From: Porticoccaceae bacterium
GTDB taxonomy: Bacteria; Pseudomonadota; Gammaproteobacteria; Pseudomonadales; Porticoccaceae
Assembly (NCBI GenBank): GCA_026005035.1
Contig: BPKH01000005.1
Location: forward strand, 62,001-126,000
Direction of reading: 5' to 3'
DNA length: 64,000 bases
The translations under genes were made by a program, and so were the position numbers. Positions 27,420 through 37,469 of this stretch are shown one piece after another. The notes beneath the pieces were generated by a model. It made no database searches. It saw nothing but the letters and a program-made list of their open reading frames with translations, and was not told where the DNA came from. Positions within the stretch are counted from its first letter, which is position 1, and every line of letters begins with the position of its first letter.

Positions 27420-28802
27420 TCAACCGTTCAGGTATTTGTCTAGGGTCCGGTGCAGGTGCCGGATGCGGCTTTCCTGGTAGCTGGCCAAGCTGACCGCGCG
27501 CTTGTGGGAGGCCTTCATCCCCCGTTGCACCGCCGGCATGTTGGCGTCGTCCTGGTCGAAGACGGGCCCCAGGGCGCCCAGTTCTTCGGCTTCGGCGAAC
27601 TTCTGGTGGGGCTCCAGGCGATGCACCGGGACACCCGGGGGTTTGGGAGTGCCCTTGCGGTGGCGGAAGAGCAGCATCACGTCGAAGATGCAGCTCTCGT
27701 GGTCGTCGCCGTTGGGCCGGAAGCGGTAGACGATGTTGCCGTGGTAGCCGATCCAGACCTGGAAGTTGGGAAAGACGCTGTAGAGGATCGCGTCCTCGAG
27801 CTCCGCCATGGTGGCGTCGGAGAGGTCTTCCCCTGAGATCTCCTCGAAGATCTGGCGGTTCATCTCCGCCACGTACTTGCGCGGCGACATCCCCTCGGGG
27901 AGTTGCTGGCCCTCCGAGCTGCCCAGCGCCATCCGCCCGGAGCGGTCGAGGATGTCGCGGAACACCGCCTCGGGGGTCACCTCCCCGAGGTGCGGGCTCG
28001 GCACCCCCATGGGGGTCACCGAGCGGCTGACGTGATCGCCCCAGTAGTCGTACTGGGAATTGGCGTCCCCCGTGAAGGTCATGATCTCCCGGTGGGTCTG
28101 GACGGTGTGGAAGGATTCCATGAACGCCTCCATGCCCACCTTCCAGTTGCACCGCACCACCCGCTGCACGTGGACCCCTTTGTAGTAGTCGTGCAACGGG
28201 AAGCGGGCGAAGTGTTCCGGCAGGGGTGCTAAGTATTCCTCGAGGGGAGGGGCGTGGCGGTCGAAGTTGACGAACACGAAGCCGCCCCACCGACCCACCT
28301 TGAGCTCCGGCAGGCGCATGTCGCGCCCCTCCCAGTGGCGGAAATCCCACTGGCAGGGAATGCCCACGAAGCTGCCGTCGAGGTTCCAGGTGGCGCCGTG
28401 GAAGGGGCAGACGAAGCGCTCGACGCTGCCGTCCTGGTCCATGAGCAGCCGCCCCCGGTGGAGGCAAGAGTTGACGAAGGCGCGGATCTCGTCCGGCCTG
28501 GTGCGCACCACCAGCACCGACTCGTCGACGATCTCGTAGACGTGGACGTCGCCCACCTCCGGGATGTCCTCTTCGCGGCAGGCCACTTGCCACACTCGCG
28601 GCCAGAGCTTTTCCTTCTCCCGCAGGTGGAAGTCGCGGGAGATCCAGCGCTCCACCGGCAGGTCGTCGTCGCCCAGGTAGTCGCAGGTGTTCTCCCGCAG
28701 GTAGGCGGGGACCTCCACCTCCTCGAGATCGAGCAGGTCCTGGAAGCTCGTCCCGGGGCAGCGCACCCCGTCGCCTTGCTGCCGTTTGCGTCGCTCGCTC
28801 AT
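27420..28802 (-). CDS. Rieske non-heme iron oxygenase, alpha subunit (1)
   Basis: A 460-residue oxygenase component. The Rieske [2Fe-2S] ligands are in NSCLHRGRLL and CPFHGATW. The mononuclear iron site has the histidines in ESFHTVQTH and the carboxylate in the DQDDANMPAVQRGM segment. It inserts oxygen into ring or alicyclic substrates using electrons from a separate ferredoxin and reductase. The ATG at 28800-28802 has site GAGGTGG; GTG at 28811 is the alternative. It is the last gene of the minus-strand operon that starts with the 2-oxoacid dehydrogenase genes. Confidence 0.93.
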   Translation of the reverse strand: MSERRKRQQGDGVRCPGTSFQDLLDLEEVEVPAYLRENTCDYLGDDDLPVERWISRDFHLREKEKLWPRVWQVACREEDIPEVGDVHVYEIVDESVLVVRTRPDEIRAFVNSCLHRGRLLMDQDGSVERFVCPFHGATWNLDGSFVGIPCQWDFRHWEGRDMRLPELKVGRWGGFVFVNFDRHAPPLEEYLAPLPEHFARFPLHDYYKGVHVQRVVRCNWKVGMEAFMESFHTVQTHREIMTFTGDANSQYDYWGDHVSRSVTPMGVPSPHLGEVTPEAVFRDILDRSGRMALGSSEGQQLPEGMSPRKYVAEMNRQIFEEISGEDLSDATMAELEDAILYSVFPNFQVWIGYHGNIVYRFRPNGDDHESCIFDVMLLFRHRKGTPKPPGVPVHRLEPHQKFAEAEELGALGPVFDQDDANMPAVQRGMKASHKRAVSLASYQESRIRHLHRTLDKYLNG

Positions 28803-28823
28803 GGTTGCCACCTCGATGGGGTT

Positions 28824-29969
28824 TCAGCGCGAAATGAGGGTGACCCCGGACAGTCCCGGGGCGCCGTAGACGTGGGTGAAGCCGACCCGCGGCCCGCCGG
28901 GCACCTGGCGCGCTCCGGCCTGGCCGCGCAATTGCAGGCAGATTTCGTGGACCTGGCGCAGCCCCGAGGCGCCCACCGGCTCGCCGTTGGCCAGGCAGCC
29001 GCCGTCGGTGTTGACGGGCATGCGCCCGCCGATCTCGGTCGCCCCCTCGGCGAGGAGCTTTTCCTGTTCGCCGTGGGCGCAAAAGCCGCACTCGGCCATG
29101 TGGATGATCTCGGCGCCGCTGTCGGTGTCCTGGAGCTGGATCACGTCCACCTCTTCCGGGCCGATGCCGGCCCGCTCGAAGGCGGTGCGGGCGGCGTCCA
29201 CGGTGGGCGCGTCGGTCACCGTGGCGGCGAGGCTCGGGCTGAACACCTCGAAGCTGCCGTAGCGGCGGGTGCGGACCACCGCCGCGCGCACCCACAGGGG
29301 CTTGGTGGTGTGGCGGCGCGCCCGGGCGGCGCTGGCCAGCACCAGGGCGGCGCCACCCTCCGCGGGATTGCAGAACATGTACTTGCGCAGCGGGTCGGAG
29401 ACCAGGGGCGATTGGGCGATCTCCTCCCGGGAGAGGGGGGTGCGGCGCCAGGCGTAGGGGTTGAGGGCACCGTTGCGAAAGGCCTTTTCCGCTACCCGCA
29501 CCAGCGCCTCTTCGGTGATCCCGTGCTCGTGCATGTAGCGCTGGATCTTCATGGCGAAGAATTGGGTGGTGAGCATCAGGCCGAGCTCTCCGTACCAGTC
29601 TTCGAGCCCCCAGTCGGCGGGGCGGGGATTGAAGGCGCCACGGGGGTGTTTGTCGAAGCCCACCACCACACCGAGCTCGTACTCGCCGGAGGCGATGGCC
29701 GCGCAGCCGGCGTGCAGGGCGCTGCCCCCGGTGGCGCAGCCGTTCCAGACGTTGGTGAACTGCAGTCCCGTCAGGCCGAGCTCGTTGACGAGCGCATCGG
29801 CGTTGCCGGCGTCTTGGCTTCCCCCGTAGGCGAACTGCACCTCCTTCCAGGAGACGCCGGCGTCCGCCAGGGCGCGGCGCACCGCCTCGGCCCCCTGCTG
29901 TTGGCCGCTCTTGTCGGGGGTGCGCCCGAAGGGGTGCAGGCCGATGCCGATGATCGCCACCTCGCTCAT
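28824..29969 (-). CDS. Thiolase-fold protein with altered active site (possible side-chain aldolase)
   Basis: A 381-residue protein of the SCP-x/Ltp2 lipid-transfer thiolase group. The nucleophile-position cysteine is present (C78 in NGCATGGSALHAG), but the usual GHP histidine motif reads GEPVGASG (E330), and the late Cys-Gly motif reads VYGAPG (Y368). Family members with these changes, such as Ltp2 of steroid degraders, pair with DUF35 proteins and act as retro-aldolases. Here a DUF35 gene overlaps its start (ATGA). Aldol cleavage of a hydroxyacyl-CoA side chain or ring is therefore the best inference; thiolysis is less likely. Confidence 0.85.
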   Translation of the reverse strand: MSEVAIIGIGLHPFGRTPDKSGQQQGAEAVRRALADAGVSWKEVQFAYGGSQDAGNADALVNELGLTGLQFTNVWNGCATGGSALHAGCAAIASGEYELGVVVGFDKHPRGAFNPRPADWGLEDWYGELGLMLTTQFFAMKIQRYMHEHGITEEALVRVAEKAFRNGALNPYAWRRTPLSREEIAQSPLVSDPLRKYMFCNPAEGGAALVLASAARARRHTTKPLWVRAAVVRTRRYGSFEVFSPSLAATVTDAPTVDAARTAFERAGIGPEEVDVIQLQDTDSGAEIIHMAECGFCAHGEQEKLLAEGATEIGGRMPVNTDGGCLANGEPVGASGLRQVHEICLQLRGQAGARQVPGGPRVGFTHVYGAPGLSGVTLISR

Positions 29970-30403
29970 GCCGCCTCCTCCTCGTCTTCTTCGGGCGCGA
30001 AGTAGAAGCCCAAAATGACCTCGCCGCTTTCGGGATCGGTGCGGAAGGGAGCCACCACAAGCCGCATGGGCATGCCGATGACGAGCCGCTCTGGGCGGTT
30101 TTCGGTGAGCCGCGCCTCCACTTTCACCCCCGAGGGCAGTTCGACGTAGCCCACTCCGTAGGGACGGAAGGTCTCTTCCGTCTCCCCGGAGGCGTAGGGC
30201 GGCTTGGGCAGGAAGCGCTGCACCGTCCAGCTCCACAGGGTGCCGCGATGGCCGATGGGCTCCACCCGGCAGTCGCGGCCGCCGCAGCGGCGACAGTCCG
30301 CCTGGGCGGGAAAGGTCACCTCGCCGCAGTCGGTGCAGCGGCTGCCGAGGAGCTCGGGGCGCTCGGCGGGCCAGGTGAACAGTCCTTCGCGAATGGGACG
30401 CAT
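29966..30403 (-). CDS. DUF35 OB-fold/zinc-ribbon protein
   Basis: A 145-residue protein with an N-terminal rubredoxin-like zinc ribbon (CTDCGEV and CRRCGG) followed by an OB-fold domain, as in DUF35 (ChsH2 C-terminal) proteins. These bind thiolase-fold partners and complete their CoA-binding channel. The acidic tail EEDEEEAA is unusual. It has the strongest ribosome site in the area (AGGAGG) and overlaps the partner gene. Confidence 0.88.
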   Translation of the reverse strand: MRPIREGLFTWPAERPELLGSRCTDCGEVTFPAQADCRRCGGRDCRVEPIGHRGTLWSWTVQRFLPKPPYASGETEETFRPYGVGYVELPSGVKVEARLTENRPERLVIGMPMRLVVAPFRTDPESGEVILGFYFAPEEDEEEAA

Positions 30404-30412
30404 CGTCGCCTC

Positions 30413-31792
<1,380 letters not shown>

Positions 31793-31794
31793 GG

Positions 31795-33306
31795 TCAGCC
31801 CAACATGGTGGCCGGGTGTTCCAGGAAGCCGCGCAGCGCGTCCAGGAAGCGCGCCGCCACGGCGCCGTCGATCACCCGGTGGTCGCACGAGAGGGTGAAT
31901 TCCGCCACCGTGGCGACGGCCAGGTCGTCGCCGCGCACCACTGGGCGGCGCTTTGCCGCACCCACGGCCAGGATCGCCCCCTGTGGGGGGTTGATGATGG
32001 CGTCGAACCGATCCACGCCGTACATCCCCAGGTTGGAGACCGTAAAGCCTCCGCCCTGGGTTTCTTCCGGCTTGAGGGTGCCGAGGCGGGCGCGGGTCAC
32101 CAGGTCGCGCAGCTCGTCGGCCAGGGCGACGAGCCCCTTGGCCTGGACTGAGCGGACCACCGGGGTCACCAAGCCGTCGGGCAGGGCCACCGCCACCGCC
32201 ACGTCGGCCTCGGCGAGCCGCACCAGCCGCTCTTCCTCGAAGCGGACGTTGACCTCGGGCACGCGCACCAGGGCCGCGCCCACCGCCTTGACGATGCAGT
32301 CGTTGAGGGAAAGGCGCGCCTCGGGCAAGCGTGCCTCCAGGTCCCGCTTGAGGGCGAGGAGATGGTCCAGCTCCACGGCCACCGCCACCCGGAAATGGGG
32401 CGCCTCCCGCTTGGCGGCCTGGAGGCGTGCGGCGATGGTGCGGCGCATGCCGCGCAGCGGTTCGCCCATCGGTGTCTTCTCGGCCGTGGCGGCGGGCGCC
32501 GGTGCGCCCGGAGCGGCGAGGCCGATGCCGGCGCGCGCCGCCGCCGCTTCCACGTCGGCCTTGCAGACCCGCCCGCGGGCGCCGCTCGGCCGGCAGTCGA
32601 GGAGACTCACCCCCAGCTTGCGGGCGAGCCGCCGCGCCACGGGAGTGGCGGCCACGGCCGCTTCGTCCCCCCGCCGGCGGGGTAGCCCTGGTCGGCGCGG
32701 CGGTGGTTCGGGCAGCGCCACCCCGCGGGCGCGCAGCGCCGCCTCCACGTCGGCCTTGGAGATCCGCCCGTGGCGGCCGGTGCCGGAAAGGCCGGCGAGC
32801 ACCAGGCCGTAACGCCGGGCGAGCCGCCGCGCCACTGGTGAGGCGGCCACCTCGCCGTCGCCGGCCGACACCTCGCCGCCGGCCGCCGAGGGCGGGGGGG
32901 CATCGGCGCCTTGGACGGCCGCCGGTGGCGCGGTTTCCGGTTCGGGGCCTGGGGCGGGCCGATGGGCATCGTCTGGCGCCCCCTCGCCGCCGGCCGCATC
33001 GGGGATGCCGCTGGCGGCAGTGCGTGCGACGAAGGCGCGGATCTCCTCTTCGGCCACGTCGGCGGGCGCGATCACCCCGAGGAGGGCGCCAACCGGCAGG
33101 GTTTCCCCGGGCTCGGCGACGATGGCCCGCAGCACCCCGCTCACCGGCGCAACCACCGTGTTGACGATCTTGCTGGTCTCCACGTCCACCAGATCGGCGC
33201 CGGCGGCCACCGGATCGCCCACGGCGGCGTGCCAGGCGACCACCTCGCCTTCGCGCATCTCCATGCCCCATTTGGGCATGGTCACGGCGACGATCTGTGC
33301 TCTCAT
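31795..33306 (-). CDS. 2-Oxoacid dehydrogenase E2 acyltransferase with two subunit-binding domains
   Basis: A 503-residue E2 protein. The lipoyl domain at 1-80 has the lipoylated lysine K46 (ETSKIV). Alanine/proline-rich linkers connect two peripheral subunit-binding domains at about 155-192 and 219-258; most bacterial E2 proteins have only one. The catalytic domain ends with the active-site motif SCDHRVIDGA. The acyl group could come from pyruvate, acetoin or a branched 2-oxo acid; the sequence does not decide. The second binding domain may allow E1 and E3 to be held at separate sites. Confidence 0.93.
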   Translation of the reverse strand: MRAQIVAVTMPKWGMEMREGEVVAWHAAVGDPVAAGADLVDVETSKIVNTVVAPVSGVLRAIVAEPGETLPVGALLGVIAPADVAEEEIRAFVARTAASGIPDAAGGEGAPDDAHRPAPGPEPETAPPAAVQGADAPPPSAAGGEVSAGDGEVAASPVARRLARRYGLVLAGLSGTGRHGRISKADVEAALRARGVALPEPPPRRPGLPRRRGDEAAVAATPVARRLARKLGVSLLDCRPSGARGRVCKADVEAAAARAGIGLAAPGAPAPAATAEKTPMGEPLRGMRRTIAARLQAAKREAPHFRVAVAVELDHLLALKRDLEARLPEARLSLNDCIVKAVGAALVRVPEVNVRFEEERLVRLAEADVAVAVALPDGLVTPVVRSVQAKGLVALADELRDLVTRARLGTLKPEETQGGGFTVSNLGMYGVDRFDAIINPPQGAILAVGAAKRRPVVRGDDLAVATVAEFTLSCDHRVIDGAVAARFLDALRGFLEHPATMLG

Positions 33307-33307
33307 C

Positions 33308-34354
33308 TCAGGCCTCCAGGACTTCGCGCACGGCGGCGACGATCTTCTCGACACTTGGGATGTAGGCGTCCTCCAGCTCCGGCGCGAAGGGCACCGGCGT
33401 GTGGGGCGCGGTGACCGTGCGCACCGGTGCCCGCAGGGCGTGGAAGGCGCGCTCGGCGACCAACGCTGCGATGTCGGCGGCGAGTCCACAGCGGGGGTTG
33501 CCCTCGTCCACCACCACCAGCCGGCCGGTGACCTCCACGCTCTCGAGGATCGCCTCCTCGTCCAGCGGAGAGGTGGTGCGCGGGTCGATCAGGTCGCAGG
33601 AGATCCCCTCTTTGGCCAGTTCGTCGGCGGCGGCGAGCGCCTTGTGGAGCATGGCGGAGATCGCCACGATGGTGACGTCGTCGCCCTCGCGGTGGAAGGC
33701 CGCCTCCCCGAAGGGGATGGCGTAGGGCTCGTCCGGCACCTCCCCCTTGAGGTCGTAGAGGAGTTTGTGCTCGAGAAAGATCACCGGGTCCTCGTCGCGG
33801 ATCGCCTGGATGAGCAGTCCCTTGGCATCGTAAGGGGTGGCGGGCAAGACCACCTTGAGCCCGGGAATGTGGGTGACGATGGGGTGGAGCATGTTGGAAT
33901 GCTGGGCCCCCGCCCGGAAGCCGGCGCCGACGGTGGCGCGCAACACCATGGGAGTGCGCGATTTGCCCCCGAACATGTAGCGGAACTTGGCCGCCTGGTT
34001 GAAGATCTGGTCGAAGCAGACGCCGATGAAGTCGAAGAACATCAGCTCGGCCACCGGCCGCAGGCCGTTGTTGGCCGCACCGGCGGCGGCGCCGACGATG
34101 GCCGACTCGCTGATCGGGGTATCCAACACCCGCTCGGCGCCGAACTCGGGCAACAGGCCCTTGGTGACGCCGAACACGCCGCCGTAGGCGTCCCGCTCCC
34201 CCGGGCAGCCGGCGCCGCCCGACACCTCTTCGCCGAGGACGATCACCGTGGGGTCGCGGCGCATCTCTTGGCGCAACGCCTCGTTGAGCGCTTCCCGATA
34301 GGTCTTGACGGAACTCTTGCCGCCCGGATGGGTGGTGCGGGATTCGCTGAACAT
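33308..34354 (-). CDS. 2-Oxoacid dehydrogenase E1 component, beta subunit
   Basis: A 348-residue subunit resembling PdhB/AcoB. It has the TPP-binding beta fold, with LGEEVSGGAGCPG, RVLDTPISESAIVG and the C-terminal transketolase domain with DLIDPRTTSPLDEEAI. ATG at 34352-34354 follows GAGGAG. It forms the E1 tetramer with the alpha subunit encoded directly upstream. Confidence 0.94.
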   Translation of the reverse strand: MFSESRTTHPGGKSSVKTYREALNEALRQEMRRDPTVIVLGEEVSGGAGCPGERDAYGGVFGVTKGLLPEFGAERVLDTPISESAIVGAAAGAANNGLRPVAELMFFDFIGVCFDQIFNQAAKFRYMFGGKSRTPMVLRATVGAGFRAGAQHSNMLHPIVTHIPGLKVVLPATPYDAKGLLIQAIRDEDPVIFLEHKLLYDLKGEVPDEPYAIPFGEAAFHREGDDVTIVAISAMLHKALAAADELAKEGISCDLIDPRTTSPLDEEAILESVEVTGRLVVVDEGNPRCGLAADIAALVAERAFHALRAPVRTVTAPHTPVPFAPELEDAYIPSVEKIVAAVREVLEA

Positions 34355-34363
34355 CGCAGCTCC

Positions 34364-35335
34364 TCAATAGGAATGGTAGACGTCGCTCAACAGGTCGGTG
34401 GCTGGATCGGGGCGGGGCGCGGCGAGGGCTTCCTCCACCGCGCGGTCGATCAGGGCCGCTACCTCGGCGTCGATGCGGTCGAGGGCTTCCTCTTCGAGCC
34501 ATCCCTCGGCGGTGACCCGCTCGCGGAAGCGCTTGAGGCAATCCTGTTCGGCGCGGGCGCGCTCCACTTCTCCCTTGGCGCGGTAGCGCTGGGGGTCGCC
34601 GATGTAGTGGCCATCGAAGCGCACGCACAGCGCCTCGATGGCCGAGGGCCCCTCGCCGCGGCGCGCCCGGTCGATGGCCCGCTTCATGACCTCGTAGGTG
34701 GCGAAGAAGTCGATGCCGTCGACGCACTCGGCGGGCAGGCCGAAGGCGCGGTTGCGCTCGGTGAGGCTTTCCGCGCCGATGGCGTAGGAGGCGGCCGTGC
34801 CCTCGGCGTAGCCGTTGTTTTCGAAGACGAAGACGTGGGGGAGGCGGAAGACCACCGCGAAGTTGAGGGCTTCCAGGACGGTGCCCTGGTTGGCGCTGCC
34901 GTCGCCGCCGAAGGAGAGGGCGATGCGGCCGGTCTTGAGGGTCTTGGCGGCCAGGGCCGCGCCGTTGGCCAGGGGCGGCCCGCCGCCGACGATGGCGTTG
35001 GCGCCGAGCATGCCCTTGTCGATGTCGGCGATGTGCATCGAGCCCCCTTTGCCTTTGCACAGGCCGGTGGCGCGCCCCATGATTTCCTTCATCATGCCGA
35101 CCACGTCGCAGCCCTTGGCGATGCAGTGGCCGTGGCCGCGGTGGGTGCTGGCGATCACGTCCTTGTCGTCGAGGTCGATGCAGGCGGCCACCGCCACCGC
35201 CTCCTGGCCGGCGGAGACGTGGACGAAGCCGGGGATGTTGCCCTTTTCGAATTCCACCACGCAGCGTTCCTCGAAGGCGCGGATGGTGCGCATGGTGCGG
35301 TAGGCGCGGAGCAGGAAGTCGGGCGCATAATTCAC
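34364..35335 (-). CDS. 2-Oxoacid dehydrogenase E1 component, alpha subunit
   Basis: A 323-residue TPP-dependent subunit resembling PdhA/AcoA. The TPP motif begins GDGSANQG and ends FENNGYA, and the KGKGGSMHIAD motif is present. The GTG at 35333-35335 (site GAGGGATC) matches the family start NYAPDFLLRAYRTM; codons upstream to 35398 lie in the promoter/operator. It is the first gene of a seven-gene minus-strand operon ending with the Rieske gene at 27420. Confidence 0.93.
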   Translation of the reverse strand: MNYAPDFLLRAYRTMRTIRAFEERCVVEFEKGNIPGFVHVSAGQEAVAVAACIDLDDKDVIASTHRGHGHCIAKGCDVVGMMKEIMGRATGLCKGKGGSMHIADIDKGMLGANAIVGGGPPLANGAALAAKTLKTGRIALSFGGDGSANQGTVLEALNFAVVFRLPHVFVFENNGYAEGTAASYAIGAESLTERNRAFGLPAECVDGIDFFATYEVMKRAIDRARRGEGPSAIEALCVRFDGHYIGDPQRYRAKGEVERARAEQDCLKRFRERVTAEGWLEEEALDRIDAEVAALIDRAVEEALAAPRPDPATDLLSDVYHSY

Positions 35336-35366
35336 GTCGGATCCCTCGGTGGCCTCGCGTGGCCCC

Positions 35367-35394
35367 ACTATACCGCGACCCAACAAAAAAACAA
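35367..35394 (-). promoter_or_regulatory. Candidate promoter of the 2-oxoacid dehydrogenase operon
   Basis: On the minus strand TTGTTT (35389-35394) and TATAGT (35367-35372) are spaced by 16 bases. The -35 element overlaps operator copy 3. Confidence 0.5.
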
Positions 35395-35403
35395 GCATGT
35401 CTG
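35392..35403. promoter_or_regulatory. Island operator copy 3 (TetR / 2-oxoacid dehydrogenase)
   Basis: CAAGCA-TGTCTG followed by TATT, with a long A run on the left. It lies in the divergent gap between the E1 alpha gene and the TetR gene, which suggests autoregulation. Confidence 0.75.
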
Positions 35404-35441
35404 TATTAGTGGGTTTAGGTTTTTTCGGCGCCGGGCGCGGC

Positions 35442-35447
35442 TATAAT
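35442..35447 (+). promoter_or_regulatory. -10 element of the TetR gene promoter
   Basis: A perfect TATAAT, 35 bases before the GTG start. It overlaps an ATG at 35446, which is therefore not the start codon. The -35 region is weak (T-rich). Confidence 0.5.
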
Positions 35448-35481
35448 GGCCCCATCGCCAGGAATCCCGGGAGGACCGCCA

Positions 35482-36300
35482 GTGGCAAGGCAAACCGCGA
35501 CAAAGGCGCCGCGGCCGCGCGCGGCGGGCAAGGCGCAGCCAACGCGCGCCGGCGGACGGGCGGCGGCCAAGGGTGCAGGAGGGCGCCGCCAGCGGCGCCA
35601 GGGCTGGCAGGCCGAAAAGAGCGCCATGACCCGCAACGCCATCCTCGAGGCGGCCATCCAGTGCTTCATCGAGCTCGGCTATGCGCGCACCACCACCGCG
35701 CTCATCGCCGAGTACGCCGGGGTGTCGCGGGGCGCCATGATGCACCACTTCCCCTCGCGGGCCGAGGTGCTCAAGGCGACCATCGAGCACCTCCACCAGA
35801 AGCGCTTGGCAGAGTTCCGCGAACTGATGGGCGGGATCGACGACCCGGCGGAACTGATGGACCGCAAGCGGATCGAGGAGTCGGTGCGCCGCGCCTGGAC
35901 CTACGTCAACCAGCCCACCTCCATCGCCTTCCAGGAGGTGCTGATGGCCTCCCGGACCGACCCCGAGCTGCGCGCGGTGCTGGAGCCGCTGGAGCGGGAG
36001 TACGAAAAGCAGTTCATGGAGACCGTGAAGGCGGTCTTCCCCCACTGGCAGGACCTCGACAACCTGGAGACCGCCAACGACCTGGTCCACTTCCTCCTCA
36101 CCGGGATGATGATGGCCCAGATGCAGCACCGCAAACAGGCGCGGACCCGGCGCATCCTGGAGCACCTCGCCGACACCCTGGAAGAGATTTACACCCGCGC
36201 CCACGAGCGCAACGAGCGCGCCCTCGCGGCCGCCGGTTCCGGCGAGGAAGAAAAAGCCGTGGCAGAGGGGGCCGCGGCGCCGGCCGGCGCCTCCACTTGA
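35482..36300 (+). CDS. TetR/AcrR-family regulator with basic N-terminal tail
   Basis: A 272-residue regulator. The helix-turn-helix domain contains AILEAAIQCFIELGYARTTT, IAEYAGVSRGAMMHHF and SRAEVLKATI. The C-terminal domain would bind an effector, likely an acyl-CoA or a substrate-derived compound. Before the DNA-binding domain lie about 45 residues rich in Arg, Lys, Ala and Gly, resembling a histone-like tail, which is unusual. The GTG at 35482 follows GGGAGG at good spacing and lies downstream of TATAAT. It sits in the middle of the island, and an operator copy precedes it, so it is the prime candidate for the repressor of all nine operator sites. Confidence 0.9.
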   Translation: MARQTATKAPRPRAAGKAQPTRAGGRAAAKGAGGRRQRRQGWQAEKSAMTRNAILEAAIQCFIELGYARTTTALIAEYAGVSRGAMMHHFPSRAEVLKATIEHLHQKRLAEFRELMGGIDDPAELMDRKRIEESVRRAWTYVNQPTSIAFQEVLMASRTDPELRAVLEPLEREYEKQFMETVKAVFPHWQDLDNLETANDLVHFLLTGMMMAQMQHRKQARTRRILEHLADTLEEIYTRAHERNERALAAAGSGEEEKAVAEGAAAPAGAST

Positions 36301-36307
36301 GGGCCTT

Positions 36308-37318
36308 TCACAGGCGTACGATCGCCTTGCCGAGGTTGGCGCCCGCGAGCATTTCGCAAAAAGCCCGGGGCGCGTTTTCGAGTCCTTCGGTGACGTGGAA
36401 GGGGGTGGAGAGGCGCCCCTCTTGCACCCAGCGGCCGAGGCGCTCGGCCGCCTCGGCGAACTGGGGGAGGAAGTCGGAGAACATGAAGCCCCGGGCTTCG
36501 GCGCGCTTGGTGACGAGCTGCCAGAGGCGGTGGATGGGGGCGGCCTCCCCCTCGTACTGGGAGACCATGCCGCACAGCACCACCCGCGCGCCCTCGCGCA
36601 GGTTGGCGAGGGCTGCATCCAGCACCCGCCCGCCGACATTGTCGAAGTAGAGGTCGACCCCCTCGGGGCAGGCCGCGGCGATGGCGGCGGCGAGATCGCC
36701 GTGGGCGCGGTGGTCCACGGCGGCGGCGTAGCCCAATTGCTCCACCAGGAAGCGGCACTTGCGCTCGCCGCCGGCGATGCCGACCGGGCGGCAGCCGGCG
36801 ATCCGCGCCAGCTGTCCCACCAGGCTGCCCACCCCGCCGGCGGCCGCGCTCACCAGCACCCGATCGCCGGGGACCAGCCGACCCACGGCGAAGAGCCCGA
36901 AGTAGGCGGTCATGCCGGCGGGTCCCAGGGCCCCCAGGTGCTCCTCGAGGGGCACGCCGGGCAGCGGCTCGACGGGCGTGGCCAGGTCCGAGCCGTCGGT
37001 CACGCTGTGGCTCTCCCAGGCCGTGCGCGCAAGCACCCAGCGCCCCTCGGGCCAGTCGGCGTGGCGGGACTCGATCACCTCGCCGAGGACGATGCTCTGC
37101 ACCGGTTCGCCGAGCGGCATCTCCGCCAGGTAGTTGTCGGAGCTGCCGGCGTTCATCCACTGGCGAAAGCCGGCGTCCAGCGACAAAAAGCGGTTGCGGG
37201 TCCGGAATTGCCCCGCCGCAAGCGGCGCGAAGGGGCGTTCGACGAGCTCGAAATCGTCGGGCGACAGGCGTCCGGTGGGATGGCGGCGCAGGACCACGTG
37301 GCGGCTGGTCGCGGTCAT
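36308..37318 (-). CDS. NADP-dependent MDR oxidoreductase (ene-reductase type)
   Basis: A 336-residue zinc-independent medium-chain reductase of the prostaglandin/curcumin reductase type. It has the cofactor motif SAAAGGVGSLVGQLARIAG and the FDNVGG motif (YFDNVGGRVLD). These enzymes reduce activated carbon-carbon double bonds such as enones. ATG at 37316-37318 faces the SDR operon across operator copy 4. Paralogues lie at 51399, 55476 and 63947. Confidence 0.9.
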   Translation of the reverse strand: MTATSRHVVLRRHPTGRLSPDDFELVERPFAPLAAGQFRTRNRFLSLDAGFRQWMNAGSSDNYLAEMPLGEPVQSIVLGEVIESRHADWPEGRWVLARTAWESHSVTDGSDLATPVEPLPGVPLEEHLGALGPAGMTAYFGLFAVGRLVPGDRVLVSAAAGGVGSLVGQLARIAGCRPVGIAGGERKCRFLVEQLGYAAAVDHRAHGDLAAAIAAACPEGVDLYFDNVGGRVLDAALANLREGARVVLCGMVSQYEGEAAPIHRLWQLVTKRAEARGFMFSDFLPQFAEAAERLGRWVQEGRLSTPFHVTEGLENAPRAFCEMLAGANLGKAIVRL

Positions 37319-37416
37319 ATTGTCCTCTTTTGGGGGTCGTGCGGTGAGCAATGGAGTTCCGATGGGCGCGCAGATGACGGGGCTTGCGCCCTCCTTCCAC
37401 TTCATGCAAACTCAAA

Positions 37417-37428
37417 CAGACAAGATTG
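37417..37428. promoter_or_regulatory. Island operator copy 4 (MDR / SDR operon)
   Basis: CAGACA-AGATTG followed by TTTTATTAT, preceded by TCAAA. It lies in the 151-base divergent gap 37319-37469, between the MDR gene and the long SDR operon. Nothing else recognisable lies in this gap. Confidence 0.8.
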
Positions 37429-37469
37429 TTTTATTATGCACGGACGGGGGGTGTGAGGGCAAACGCGAT

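Noticed and set aside
35446-35481. ATG at 35446 as start of the TetR gene
   Set aside because: It overlaps a perfect -10 element and lacks a ribosome binding site; the GTG at 35482 has a strong one.
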